A stretch of 64,000 bases of DNA from Sphingobacteriales bacterium (GTDB lineage Bacteria; Bacteroidota; Bacteroidia; Chitinophagales; Chitinophagaceae), in contig JAIXSZ010000037.1 in assembly GCA_027484425.1 (NCBI GenBank), forward strand, positions 1-64,000, given 5' to 3'. Numbering within the stretch: position 1 is the first letter of the stretch; every line of letters starts with the position of its first letter. The notes under the pieces were generated by a model. That model had not been told where the DNA came from, did no database searches, and saw nothing but the letters and a program-made list of their open reading frames with translations. Shown piece after piece: positions 8,420 through 17,308 of the stretch. Made by a program: the position numbers and the translations under genes.

Positions 8420-9367
8420 TTACTTTTTACCTTTGAGCACCCAAGGAAAAAATAATACTGTGGTATAATAGAGTATCTCTTTGACGTTGATTTTGTCGGA
8501 GTACTTGAAGTAGTCGCCAGTGTTTGCAAAAACGTTTTTAAGTTTTCCAGCAAGATTGAGGTTTCGGGAGCCGTACATGATACGTGCCTTGGTGAGGTCT
8601 AGTAACACTTTCCTGAAGGCAGCATCGTGCTTATAGTCCAGCAGTTTGTTGATGCGTTCATACAAAAAAGCTTTTGCCTCTTCAGACTTATGTATATGCT
8701 CTTCTGTTTTAGTGATACCACCAGCATGAATTCTATATGCAGCGAACAGCTCGTTCATATACTTTGCCTTGCCATGATGAGCCACCAAAAGAATGATGAA
8801 AATATCTCCACTCATTATGGTTTTGTAGAACTCCGGTATTGGTTTTTGAAGGAGGTTTTTATAGACCAATGTAGCTGTGGGTATGATATGCATATCGGAC
8901 AAAATAAAGTCGTCTATGGTATATACCTCTTTTTCAATAGGCGGAAAATAGTCCTTCAAGGGTAGTTCGTTACCTGCCTTATCAATCACTTGTGTGTCGC
9001 CAAAACAGATAACGAAATCGGGATTGGCCTCGAGAAAGCTAATTTGTTTCTGCAACTTATGAGGGTCTAACCAATAATCATCTCCATCACAAACAGCTAC
9101 ATACTTGGCTGTAGTAGCCATAAGCAAGGAGTAGCCATTTGCGTGGGCGCCGATATTCTTGGGGTGGTAAACCGGAAAGACCTTATCGGGATACTTTTGG
9201 GCAAACGACTCCAGAATAGTACGTGTATTGTCGGTAGAGCAATCATCAGATGGAATAACCCTGTACTTGTATTCCGTAACTTGATTAACTATACTATCAA
9301 GAGTGAGCTGTATAAAATTTTCGTGATTGTATACAGGTATTATCACATCTACAAGATACTCGCTCAT
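8420..9367 (-). CDS. GT2-family glycosyltransferase
   Basis: 315 residues with a GT-A fold at the N-terminus: DVIIPVYNHENFIQLTLDSI, SDDCSTDNT (nucleotide binding), and KYVAVCDGDDYW, where the D-x-D metal motif binds the sugar nucleotide. The C-terminal ~100 residues are helical, with a basic end (VLKGKK), and no clear membrane span. It probably adds one sugar to the surface glycan on the cytoplasmic face. It overlaps the methyltransferase gene by 4 bases and is the last gene of the minus-strand locus. It is the only obvious glycosyltransferase inside the locus in this window, so others must lie elsewhere. Donor and acceptor are unknown. Confidence 0.9.
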   Translation of the reverse strand: MSEYLVDVIIPVYNHENFIQLTLDSIVNQVTEYKYRVIPSDDCSTDNTRTILESFAQKYPDKVFPVYHPKNIGAHANGYSLLMATTAKYVAVCDGDDYWLDPHKLQKQISFLEANPDFVICFGDTQVIDKAGNELPLKDYFPPIEKEVYTIDDFILSDMHIIPTATLVYKNLLQKPIPEFYKTIMSGDIFIILLVAHHGKAKYMNELFAAYRIHAGGITKTEEHIHKSEEAKAFLYERINKLLDYKHDAAFRKVLLDLTKARIMYGSRNLNLAGKLKNVFANTGDYFKYSDKINVKEILYYTTVLFFPWVLKGKK

Positions 9368-10071
9368 TTTCTACGTGCAGTTGATATATAAAGGTTGTGC
9401 TGAAGCCCATAAAAATCGTCGAAACAATAACCCACACAAACATCATCAAAATAAGGAGACAATGTTTCAACAATATCTTCAGGAGATCTCATTGGTCTGA
9501 ATTTGTATCCATTACGTATACCAAAGACATCGTTTTGAATAATAACGTGTCCATTGCCTGCTGGTATAGCATTATTGAGGATATAGTTGAGGGGTATGTT
9601 GATGTCTGTATATCCAGGGAAATTGGCTATAAGATAGCCACCTGGTTTTATGACTCTGGCTATTTCTTTAAGGTTATCTTCGAATGTAGTGTCTTTGTCT
9701 ATGTAGTAGCAAGAAGCTGATGCAAGAACATAGTCGAAGAAACCATCTTCGAAAGGAATATTTGTATTGTTACCTACCTTGAGGGTAGTAGGTATGTTTA
9801 AGTTTTTCATTGCCTCAGTAACCATGTTGACGGTCTCCTCGGTAGTTTCTACACCGTAAATATCGAGACCACAATTGTGTAGTAGGGTCATGTTTCTGCC
9901 GTCGCCAAAACCAAGATCTAAGATTTTACCACCCTCATATTTAGAACGATCGTATTTCAGATTGGGATAATTGCCCAGCATGGTTCTTATGACCCACTCT
10001 GTAGGATACAGGTGGTTTGACTTTTTGCGAAGATGAAAGTCGGTGTATGATTTTTTTACGTCTTCTATCAT
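9364..10071 (-). CDS. Class I SAM-dependent methyltransferase
   Basis: 235 residues. SAM-binding motif I is GKILDLGFGDGRNM (residues ~48-61), then IYGVETTEETV, a motif with DYVLASASCYYID, and a motif with IARVIKPGGYLIANFPG, as in type 11 methyltransferases. The target is probably a sugar hydroxyl or a lipid/sugar carrier, judged from the neighbours. The 4-base overlap with the following GT2 gene points to translational coupling. The 192-base gap upstream (10072-10263) shows no feature I can name. Confidence 0.88.
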   Translation of the reverse strand: MIEDVKKSYTDFHLRKKSNHLYPTEWVIRTMLGNYPNLKYDRSKYEGGKILDLGFGDGRNMTLLHNCGLDIYGVETTEETVNMVTEAMKNLNIPTTLKVGNNTNIPFEDGFFDYVLASASCYYIDKDTTFEDNLKEIARVIKPGGYLIANFPGYTDINIPLNYILNNAIPAGNGHVIIQNDVFGIRNGYKFRPMRSPEDIVETLSPYFDDVCVGYCFDDFYGLQHNLYISTARRK

Positions 10072-10263
10072 GATATGAATGTTTTAAAATTTGTGAGGAG
10101 TCCTGTTTTGTTCAAGAAAATTAAGTGTACGATGCGCTAAAATTAATGCTCTTTGATGTTAAATACTAACCAACTGTAAGAACTATTAACTAACAGACAA
10201 TAAACTATAGTATGAGACATTAACAAAAGCTAATGGTATACAACGGTATGCTACTGATGATAA

Positions 10264-11199
10264 TTACGGTGTTATTTTTGCATAACCAAAACCATCCTTG
10301 CCATAATTATTGCCACAATAGAACATCAATAAATCGGTTTCGGTTTCGAGCACATCTGGATAACACACCATTTCGCTATCCCATCCTTGCTGCGAAACGC
10401 CTAACGTCATTTCAGCATCTTTGCGGGTCCAGTTTAGCTTGTCGTCAGACTCGGCATATCCTATTCTGTAAGGTCCACTATTACCCTGTTCATCGGTGCC
10501 GGGCCTGTAGGAGTACCACATGCAGTATTTACCGTTTATCTTTCTTACACATGGCGTAGCTAGCGCTTCGTTACTGTTGGCAGGTGCTATGCATTGATTA
10601 CCAAACTGCCAATCGAGTCCATTGTCGGAAGATGCATATCTGATGTCGTAATTTGGTCGGTATCCTTTGCCAGTTTTTATCCATGGGCAGTAGTGTGTGT
10701 ACCACATATGAAAAACGCCGTCTTCTACCAGTACAGTGACGTTGCCCACACCTAGCGGAACATGCCTGCTGATACCTATTACCGGACCGTCACTTACTTT
10801 GTCGAAGTGTATACCATCATCGCTCATTGCTAGGCCTAAACGATTCATGTAGGGCACGGTATCGCTGCGCTGCCAGCCCATATAGTACATGTAATACTTA
10901 TCGTTGTGCTTTATAACGTCCGCTACCATAGTACCGTGCTCGTCGAATGTGCCGGGAGGGCCAAAAGAAAGCAATGGGTTTTCGGAAATAGCCAGGATTT
11001 TAGTTGGGTCATTTTTGTCGCAGTCTACATAAGCGATATGTGTTTTGAAATAGCCTTGCTCGTCTATGACATTGCGCGTAGTGAAATAGACCCTGATGAA
11101 AGTACCAAAATCTACACTGGTAACGGGTGCAGCATAATAGTGCATCCAGTCATATACCCCATCGGGTTTAAATAAATGTGCTATTTTTTCGTAATTCAT
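10264..11199 (-). CDS. Glycosidase-like five-bladed beta-propeller protein (GH43/GH130-like)
   Basis: 311 residues, without signal peptide. It has repeated blade-like strands: KYYMYYMGWQ, GVFHMWYTHY, KYCMWYSYRP, LLMFYCGNN, each with an aromatic-rich strand and followed by AxSDDGxxF-type turns (AMSDDGIHF, ASSDNGLDW, AESDDKLNW). Acidic residues near EHGTMVADV and DSEMVCYPDV could be catalytic. Such propeller proteins occur in bacterial surface-glycan loci, where they may act as glycoside hydrolases, phosphorylases or sugar-binding proteins. Family level is sure only to 'GH43/32/130-like propeller'. It sits 35 bases after the formyltransferase gene. Confidence 0.75.
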   Translation of the reverse strand: MNYEKIAHLFKPDGVYDWMHYYAAPVTSVDFGTFIRVYFTTRNVIDEQGYFKTHIAYVDCDKNDPTKILAISENPLLSFGPPGTFDEHGTMVADVIKHNDKYYMYYMGWQRSDTVPYMNRLGLAMSDDGIHFDKVSDGPVIGISRHVPLGVGNVTVLVEDGVFHMWYTHYCPWIKTGKGYRPNYDIRYASSDNGLDWQFGNQCIAPANSNEALATPCVRKINGKYCMWYSYRPGTDEQGNSGPYRIGYAESDDKLNWTRKDAEMTLGVSQQGWDSEMVCYPDVLETETDLLMFYCGNNYGKDGFGYAKITP

Positions 11200-11234
11200 A
11201 TTCTACAGTTATTATAATTGTTTTCAAGAAATGA

Positions 11235-12116
11235 TCATGACTCCCCTAAAATGCTACCTGACTTTAGCTGAGCTGGTAGTGTGTTTTCGGGTTTTAGTTT
11301 TATACAGCAGTCCTGTTTTTTAAGCAATATTTTACCTTCATATATCATCACCACCTCATTTTCGTTGAGGTGAGCAACATTGGCCATAAGGTAAGGATTG
11401 GTAACAATAGTAGCCTCTCTGATAACGATCTTTTCGGTGTGGAACGTAAAGTAAGCACCTTGGGATCTGGTATTAAATGCGTTTACCTGACGCAGTAAAT
11501 GGGCAGCGTCTTTGGTGAAATCGAGTATTTTATCTTCTTCGGAGAGGTTATAGTAAATCTCGTTGCCCTTAAATGTTTGTGGACTTGCGTGATCGAAGTT
11601 TTTTTGCAATGCTATTCTGAATGCTTCTTTTTCGGCTGTAAACGATAGCTGATATAATAAGCCACAATCCATATCAGTGGTAAATGGTATTTCTACCTGA
11701 GCTATTATGTCACCACCATCTATAGCATCGTTCATGTAGTGGCAAGTAGCACCTGAAGACCTACCGTGTAGCAATGAGCCGGGCACAGGATCTATGCCAC
11801 GTAAATCGGGCAAAAAAGATGGGTGAATATTGATGAATTTTTTATCGTTGCCCTCTGACAGCTTAGTAATAGGCAAAATAATGGGCAAACCATTAGACAC
11901 AAAGTAATGGAAAGGAGTGCTCATGAGCTGCTCTACCAGCCACTTTTTGTTTTCTATTACCTCGTACTTCAAGCCTTTTGAAGTGAGCTCGCGCTCGAGA
12001 AAAGAACCTTTTACTGCAAAAATGCGCACTACATTTAGCCCAGCATCTAGCATCTCGCCCAAGACAAAAAACCTGTTGCCAGCAAAACAATAATCTTTTT
12101 TGAGTATGCTTTCCAT
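11235..12116 (-). CDS. Formyltransferase-family protein (probable sugar N-formyltransferase)
   Basis: 293 residues. The N-terminal half has the formyltransferase catalytic triad region: FINIHPSFLPDLRG gives the Asn and His, and MNDAIDGGDIIAQ gives the Asp. The N-terminus is unusual in lacking the canonical start of Met-tRNA formyltransferase (Fmt). The C-terminal part has short beta strands. In polysaccharide loci with a DegT aminotransferase, this family uses N10-formyltetrahydrofolate to formylate a 3- or 4-amino-deoxysugar nucleotide, which is the likely role here. It directly abuts the NeuD-like gene (stop and start adjacent). Confidence 0.85.
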   Translation of the reverse strand: MESILKKDYCFAGNRFFVLGEMLDAGLNVVRIFAVKGSFLERELTSKGLKYEVIENKKWLVEQLMSTPFHYFVSNGLPIILPITKLSEGNDKKFINIHPSFLPDLRGIDPVPGSLLHGRSSGATCHYMNDAIDGGDIIAQVEIPFTTDMDCGLLYQLSFTAEKEAFRIALQKNFDHASPQTFKGNEIYYNLSEEDKILDFTKDAAHLLRQVNAFNTRSQGAYFTFHTEKIVIREATIVTNPYLMANVAHLNENEVVMIYEGKILLKKQDCCIKLKPENTLPAQLKSGSILGES

Positions 12117-12800
12117 TTACAGATTGCTGAAGTGTGACATTCTTAAAAATTGACGGCTACTTAGCTTTATAGGCTTAGAAGATTCTGCTATTACTACTTT
12201 ATCGTCTTCGAGGTTCTTGGTAACGAGGGTATTGGCACCCAAGAAACAATTGTTGCCGATGGTGACACTGTGACCTATAGTGGCATTGACGGCAAGAAAT
12301 GAATTGTTGCCAATGGTCACATTTCCGCCAATGTTGCAGCAGGAAGTAAGCCAACCATCGTTGCCAATAACACTGTGGTGACCTATAAGCGTACCACTCC
12401 ACACAAACACATTGTCGCCCAGTACTACCCTAGGGTGAATACATACATTGTTCATAACGAAACAATTTTTGCCAACCACTAGGTCTTTAGGAGCCGATGA
12501 GTTGGGGTGTATGTATGAAATGACTTCATAGCCTTTGTCTGAAACCTCTTGTACCTTTTGTGCTCTTACGGCATTGAGGTCGTGATAACCAATGGCAACA
12601 AAAAATGAATATTTATCGGGTGGGTAGAGGGCCTCTATGTTTTCGAAGGGTACTACTGGCAAGCCATTAAATTCTTTGTCTGTGATGTATTTTTCATCTA
12701 CAGTAAAAGCCGCAACATCCATACCGCTTTCTTCGCGCATATGAAACTGAATGACGTCGGCTATTTTGCCAATACCGAATATTATTATCTGTTTGCTCAT
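12117..12800 (-). CDS. NeuD/PglD-like sugar O/N-acyltransferase with left-handed beta-helix
   Basis: 227 residues. Residues ~1-75 are a Rossmann-like domain (QIIIFGIGKIADVI) as in NeuD/PglD. From residue ~100 hexapeptide repeats build a left-handed beta-helix (VVLGDNVFV, LIGHHSVIGND, GGNVTIGNNS, GHSVTIGNNC), with the probable catalytic His in the GHH segment. The family transfers acetyl (or other acyl) from CoA to sugars. Its 3' end is fused by the ATGA overlap at 12797-12800 to the AMP ligase gene upstream, so the two are made together. The acceptor sugar is unknown. Confidence 0.87.
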   Translation of the reverse strand: MSKQIIIFGIGKIADVIQFHMREESGMDVAAFTVDEKYITDKEFNGLPVVPFENIEALYPPDKYSFFVAIGYHDLNAVRAQKVQEVSDKGYEVISYIHPNSSAPKDLVVGKNCFVMNNVCIHPRVVLGDNVFVWSGTLIGHHSVIGNDGWLTSCCNIGGNVTIGNNSFLAVNATIGHSVTIGNNCFLGANTLVTKNLEDDKVVIAESSKPIKLSSRQFLRMSHFSNL

Positions 12801-14344
12801 AATGTATTTTTATAGTCTTTAAGTACTGTTTTGTCTGTTTTACCGTTTTGGTTTTTGGGTAAAGCTGGCATCAGAAACACTTTTCGGGGAATCATGTAGT
12901 CTGGTACCAGTTTTTTTACATCGTTTGTTACGATAGTAGCATCTGTAACAGTATCTGTAGCTACAAAGGCAATGATTTGTCCTAGTGACTCATTGATGCG
13001 GTCGTAAATTACGGCTGCTTCATGGACATAAGATAGGGTGTTGAGCATTGCTTCTATCTCTTCGAGCTCTATACGGTAACCCATGTGTTTCACCTGATTG
13101 TCTGCCCTACCCTTGAAGTGTAAATGCCCTTTAGCGTCGACCTGTACCAGATCGCCGGTGCAATAAATGATTTCGTTGAAGTAGGGGTTGTAGGGGTTTT
13201 GAATGAAGGACTTCTGAGTGCGCTCGGCATCATTGTAGTAACCCGCACCTACATTTGGTCCTTTGAGACACAGCTCGCCAAACGTACCAGTATCATCAGT
13301 ATTAATAAGTACATAACTGAAATTGGGCGCAAGAAAACCCAGTGGAGCAAGGTTGTTCATATCTTCAAAATCTGCTTCAGAAATTTTGTAAGAAGAACAG
13401 ATACAAGTACACTCAGTGGGCCCGTAAACGTTGTATATACCGGCTGCGGCACCATACATTTCGTATAGTTTTTTCAGTCTGGGTTTTGGGAAGCCCTCCC
13501 CACCAAAAATGAAACGTTTCATATCTGGCAAACTATTTGCGGCGAGCGCCTTGGTAGTAATCAAGTACACCAGCAGTGACGGTACTGAAAACCACGTAGT
13601 GCAGCCGGCAGCGGCAACAGCCTTAACGAGCAAAAATGGATCACGAGTGATATCGTTAGTAAATGGGGCTAACTGTGCTCCGGAAAATAGAGCAATATAA
13701 AAGTCGAAAACAGAGTTGTCGAAATAAATAGGATTGGCATTTGTAAGAATATCGTCTTGTGTGATGCCGTATTCTGCCTGCCCCCAATTGATAAAATTGA
13801 TAAGGTTGGCATGGGATATGACAGCCCCTTTCGGGAAACCTGTAGACCCTGAAGTGAACATGATATATGCACCATCTTGCCCAGTAACTGATGGTGTGAC
13901 TAGAGGCAAATCGGTGCTGTAACTATTCAGCTCTGCTTCGAAGCTAGCCTCAAAGATGTTGATAGATGGGATATTCAGTTCGTCCATTTCAGCACGCAAA
14001 CTGTATTCCACGTCATATACCAGTAGTTTGGGCGTACAACGTTCCGTGATTTTCTTGATGCGCTGAAATGGGGATGTATGGTCGAGATTGGTGTAAATTA
14101 TACCACACTTCAATGCGGCCAACATTGTAGCATAGCCCAAGGGCGACTTGTTATTGAATAACGCTATAACATCTCCTTTTTGTAAACCCTTGCTTTGCAA
14201 GTAATGTGCCATTCTGTTGCTGAGCGCATCTAGCTGAGCATATGAAACCTGCAGACCATCGTGGTATTTTAGTGCGGTTCTGTTGGTATGCAGCTGGGCA
14301 GTAAGTGAGAATCTGACACCTATATTGTAAATGTAATGCGCCAT
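12797..14344 (-). CDS. AMP-forming acyl/amino-acid ligase (ANL superfamily, DltA-like)
   Basis: 515 residues. Adenylation motifs in order: ALKYHDGLQVSYAQLD, the P-loop YIMFTSGSTGFPKGAVISH (residues ~160-180), YNVYGPTECTC, YCTGDLVQVDAKGHLHFKGRADNQVKHMGYRIE, and the C-terminal Lys in KNQNGKTDKTVLKDY. The layout is that of free-standing adenylation enzymes such as DltA or peptide-synthetase A domains, which load an amino or hydroxy acid onto a carrier protein. The small carrier gene at 15199 is the natural partner. Substrate is unknown. Translationally coupled to the NeuD-like gene; a 108-base gap separates it from the SDR gene. Confidence 0.88.
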   Translation of the reverse strand: MAHYIYNIGVRFSLTAQLHTNRTALKYHDGLQVSYAQLDALSNRMAHYLQSKGLQKGDVIALFNNKSPLGYATMLAALKCGIIYTNLDHTSPFQRIKKITERCTPKLLVYDVEYSLRAEMDELNIPSINIFEASFEAELNSYSTDLPLVTPSVTGQDGAYIMFTSGSTGFPKGAVISHANLINFINWGQAEYGITQDDILTNANPIYFDNSVFDFYIALFSGAQLAPFTNDITRDPFLLVKAVAAAGCTTWFSVPSLLVYLITTKALAANSLPDMKRFIFGGEGFPKPRLKKLYEMYGAAAGIYNVYGPTECTCICSSYKISEADFEDMNNLAPLGFLAPNFSYVLINTDDTGTFGELCLKGPNVGAGYYNDAERTQKSFIQNPYNPYFNEIIYCTGDLVQVDAKGHLHFKGRADNQVKHMGYRIELEEIEAMLNTLSYVHEAAVIYDRINESLGQIIAFVATDTVTDATIVTNDVKKLVPDYMIPRKVFLMPALPKNQNGKTDKTVLKDYKNTL

Positions 14345-14452
14345 TGTAATAGTAGCTTGTGTAGTTTGCAGCCACTAAAGTACAAAAGACATTTGTATGC
14401 GTATGTGAATTATACACAAACACATTTTTTGATACTATTACCTGGTAAATTT

Positions 14453-15202
14453 TTAAATGGTTAACCCACCATTTAGGTCGAGAATATCACCGTTGTAAAA
14501 ATCATTTTCGATGATGAACACAACCGCATGCAATAGTTCGTCGGTGGTGCCCATGCGTCTGATGGGTGTCGCATTCTTGTAGGCAGTAATTTTAGCCTCG
14601 GTAAGTGCCGCACGGGTGCTGGGCGTATCTATAAAGCCAGGTGCAATGGCAGCACATCGTATACCAAACATGCCCAATTCCTTGCTCCAGGTAACTGTTA
14701 GCGCATTGATAGCAGCCTTGGTAGCGGCATATGCAGATTGCCCCATATTGCCGTAAGACGAGATGGAACTGATGTTGATGATTACACCCTTGCTTCTTGT
14801 TTTCACCATTTGCTCGGCTACATTGACGGTTACATAAAAGACAGCATTCAGGTTGATGTCAATAGTTTTACGCCAGTTTTCGAGATTGTGCTTGGTATCG
14901 GGTCTTGACAGGATGTTTATCAATGGTTCGCTGTGAATGATACCTGCATTATTTACTAGTACATTGAGCTTTCCAAACCTTTGGAATATAGTAGCCACCA
15001 ATGTTTGCACAGCATCGGAATCGGTAAGGTCGGCGGTATAACAAGTAACGCCAGGGCACTCTGATGTGAGTAGCTCCAATGCCTCCTCGTTTCGGTCTAC
15101 TACAATAACATTGGCAGCAGTGGCAGCAAGCTGTATGGCCATCGTTTTGCCTAGCCCGCTAGCACCACCAGTAATCAGTATATTTGATTCGTTTAGCTTC
15201 AT
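14453..15202 (-). CDS. SDR-family oxidoreductase (FabG-like)
   Basis: 249 residues, classical short-chain dehydrogenase. NAD(P) motif NILITGGASGLGKTMAIQL at residues ~6-25, NNAG at LNVLVNNAGIIH, catalytic Ser in INISSISSYG, and YAATKAA giving Tyr and Lys. It probably reduces a keto group or oxidises a hydroxyl on a small acyl chain or a sugar. Its ATGA overlap with the carrier-protein gene (15199-15202) suggests it acts on the carrier-bound acyl group, in FabG fashion; that is inference. Confidence 0.9.
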   Translation of the reverse strand: MKLNESNILITGGASGLGKTMAIQLAATAANVIVVDRNEEALELLTSECPGVTCYTADLTDSDAVQTLVATIFQRFGKLNVLVNNAGIIHSEPLINILSRPDTKHNLENWRKTIDINLNAVFYVTVNVAEQMVKTRSKGVIINISSISSYGNMGQSAYAATKAAINALTVTWSKELGMFGIRCAAIAPGFIDTPSTRAALTEAKITAYKNATPIRRMGTTDELLHAVVFIIENDFYNGDILDLNGGLTI

Positions 15203-15426
15203 ACTGTCTTGCCTTTTTCGCTGAGTACCTTTTTGATATCGCCAATACTCTGCATAGCAAAGATATCATCGCCAGTAAACTCTACGTCAAACACCTCTTC
15301 AACTCTGGTGATGAACAACATATGAGCCATAGACTCCCATTCGTCGAGCGTATTGAGCACAACATCGTCCTTTTGATCGGCTTCTTTGAGCGAAAATGAT
15401 TCCTTTATAATTTCGGCAAGTGTCAT
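15199..15426 (-). CDS. Acyl/peptidyl carrier protein
   Basis: 75 residues, acidic, four-helix carrier fold. The phosphopantetheine attachment Ser is in DEWESMAHMLF (ESM replaces the common DSL), followed by the helix-3 segment VEEVFDVEFTGDDIF typical of carriers. It would hold the activated acyl or aminoacyl group supplied by the ligase at 12797. It overlaps the SDR gene by 4 bases and lies 17 bases after the WbqC gene. It is not the fatty-acid AcpP: the sequence around the Ser differs, and no fab genes are near. Confidence 0.88.
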   Translation of the reverse strand: MTLAEIIKESFSLKEADQKDDVVLNTLDEWESMAHMLFITRVEEVFDVEFTGDDIFAMQSIGDIKKVLSEKGKTV

Positions 15427-15443
15427 GTAACTTAAATTTTGTA

Positions 15444-16223
15444 TTAATCGAGATAATATGATGGTAATATTTTATTTACTATGTCCTCTTTACTGTTGAA
15501 CATCAGTATGTCTATAATAGACAGCCAAGGTACGAATGTGTTGTTGAATTGCGAATACTCTACCAATTTAGCATTCATAAAATCGAGTTTCACTCCTTTA
15601 GCACCATAATATTCCTTGTCGTAAATGGCTTTGCCACCCGCAGCATTAACGTAGTGGGCTATGTTTTCTCTAAGGCAAATATCTATCAGCCTATCGGCTT
15701 TTTTCAATTCTCGGTTGTCGTAACTCTGAGAACTTAATCTGAATTCTCGTTTTATACCCAAATAATTGCAAATAGTAATGACGCTATGTATGGCCATATC
15801 TGCAATAGACAATGGCGCAGCTGAATGAGCTAGCTGAATGTCTAAAGAAGGGAAAACAGCTGATGGCTGGGTATAGTTACCAGCCGATTGTGTGGCCAAA
15901 GAAAGGGTGCCCTCTATTATAGGAAAAACATCGGCAAAATACGGTGCCTTGGCATAAGCCATTTTCACAGTATTGATGAGTTTGGCAATTGCCTTAACAT
16001 CATCTGTGACAGCTATGTCCATTATCAGTTTGTTCTGGCTGGCATCCTTGCAGGGAACAGTTAGCATGTGCTCAGCACCATTCAGTAGTATTCTATTTCG
16101 GTTAATCCAACCCCTGTTTATGAAATTTACATCGTCATAAAACACAAATACATCGGATGCATACACCAGCTGAAAGTAGCCGATGTATGGAAAAATGTAA
16201 GGTTGCATTATGGCTATAGTCAT
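15444..16223 (-). CDS. WbqC-family protein
   Basis: 259 residues from the ATG at 16223. The longer frame reaching 16307 is rejected because the family starts with MQPYxFPYIGYFQLV, and because the 16223 start makes a 4-base ATGA overlap with the DegT gene. Conserved family blocks are present: AIMQPYIFPYIGYFQLVYA, FYDDVNFINRGWINRNRIL, and the C-terminal YVNAAGGKAIYD. WbqC proteins are found in O-antigen loci and their reaction is not established; a role in transferring or attaching the acyl modification is suggested by position only. Confidence 0.9.
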   Translation of the reverse strand: MTIAIMQPYIFPYIGYFQLVYASDVFVFYDDVNFINRGWINRNRILLNGAEHMLTVPCKDASQNKLIMDIAVTDDVKAIAKLINTVKMAYAKAPYFADVFPIIEGTLSLATQSAGNYTQPSAVFPSLDIQLAHSAAPLSIADMAIHSVITICNYLGIKREFRLSSQSYDNRELKKADRLIDICLRENIAHYVNAAGGKAIYDKEYYGAKGVKLDFMNAKLVEYSQFNNTFVPWLSIIDILMFNSKEDIVNKILPSYYLD

Positions 16224-17305
16224 TCTGGGTTGTTTTGAACCCGTAATAATAGTCGGGCTATGAAGTCGATATCTTCCTGCTTGAGAGAATGAAACATAGG
16301 CAAACAAAGTGCTCTTTTGCTGATGCTCTCTGATATAGGCACTTCATAAGCATCTACATAGCTAAGTGATGAAAGACTGGGATAAAAGTATCTTCTTGGG
16401 TATATCCAATGTTCATTGAGTATACTTATGCTTTTGAGTAATTGTTCTTCCGTATTAAATACGATTGGGTAGTAGGAGTAATTCCATTCAGCTCCGGCAA
16501 GAATCTCTGGTCTTTGTACGTCTAATGTAGCAAGCGCCTTGTTGTAAGCAGTTGCCTGCACTTTGCGCAAGTGTAATAGTGTGTCAATATGTTTGAGCAC
16601 AGCCAAACCCATTGCTGCATGAAATTCTGAATTTTTGCCGTTGATACCAACAGGCCCAAAAGCATCGGAACTAACATGCCCAAAGTTGCGCAAATAAGAC
16701 ATGGTCTTAATAAGTTCAGGGTCATTAGCTATCAATGCACCACCCTCAGTAGAATGAAATATTTTGGTGGCATGGAAACTAGATGTTGAGATATCTCCGT
16801 ACTCAAAGATGCTTTTCCCTTTATACTTTACTCCGAAAGCATGTGCGGCGTCGTAAATAACTTTCAGATTGTGCTTGACAGCTATTTTTTCAATAGCCTC
16901 TACATCGCAAGGATTTCCGTAGACGTGTGTAGCAAGGATAGCTGTTGTTTTATCGGTAATTCTCTCCTCAATTTTTGTAGGGTCGATATTAAAAGATTTG
17001 GGATCGATGTCTACAAAAACCGGACTACATCCTTCCCAAACAATGGTACTGGTAGTGGCAACATAACTAAAAGGAGTAGTGATAATTTCGCCTTTCAGGT
17101 CGAGTGCCTTTATAGCTATTTGTAAAGCAATAGTACCATTGCCTACAAATAGAAGGTGCTTTAACTTGAGGTATTCTTTGAGTTTAATTTCTAAATCATT
17201 CACCAGCGGACCGTTGTTAGTCAGCCAGTTTCGTTCCCAAATACCCTGCAGATAGTGACTGTATTCTTCTATCGGGGGCAAAAAAGGTTTAGTTACGTTT
17301 ATCAT
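16220..17305 (-). CDS. DegT/DnrJ/EryC1/StrS sugar aminotransferase
   Basis: 361 residues, PLP-dependent. Motifs: LLFVGNGTIALQIAIKAL (cofactor phosphate binding), IYDAAHAFGVKYKG, and the PLP-binding Lys in STSSFHATKIFHSTEGG. The PRRYFYPS segment and the C-terminal CLPMFHSL are typical of enzymes making 3- or 4-amino-deoxyhexoses on dTDP or UDP carriers. It would provide the amine that the formyl- or acyltransferases modify. No sugar 4,6-dehydratase is present in the locus, so the keto-sugar must come from elsewhere. It sits 3 bases after the FkbM gene. Confidence 0.93.
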   Translation of the reverse strand: MINVTKPFLPPIEEYSHYLQGIWERNWLTNNGPLVNDLEIKLKEYLKLKHLLFVGNGTIALQIAIKALDLKGEIITTPFSYVATTSTIVWEGCSPVFVDIDPKSFNIDPTKIEERITDKTTAILATHVYGNPCDVEAIEKIAVKHNLKVIYDAAHAFGVKYKGKSIFEYGDISTSSFHATKIFHSTEGGALIANDPELIKTMSYLRNFGHVSSDAFGPVGINGKNSEFHAAMGLAVLKHIDTLLHLRKVQATAYNKALATLDVQRPEILAGAEWNYSYYPIVFNTEEQLLKSISILNEHWIYPRRYFYPSLSSLSYVDAYEVPISESISKRALCLPMFHSLKQEDIDFIARLLLRVQNNPE

Positions 17306-17308
17306 AAT

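Noticed and set aside
9397-9720. 107-residue plus-strand frame inside the methyltransferase gene
   Set aside because: It is antisense to a clear methyltransferase with all SAM motifs; its product is not protein-like.
12790-12812. CATAATGTATTTTTATA, similar to the core of the E. coli dif site
   Set aside because: It covers the NeuD start and ligase stop, lacks a matching second arm, and is away from the skew switch.
16224-16307. Longer start of the WbqC-family gene
   Set aside because: It lies inside the DegT coding sequence and the WbqC family starts at MQPYxFPY; the ATG at 16223 also makes a clean 4-base overlap.
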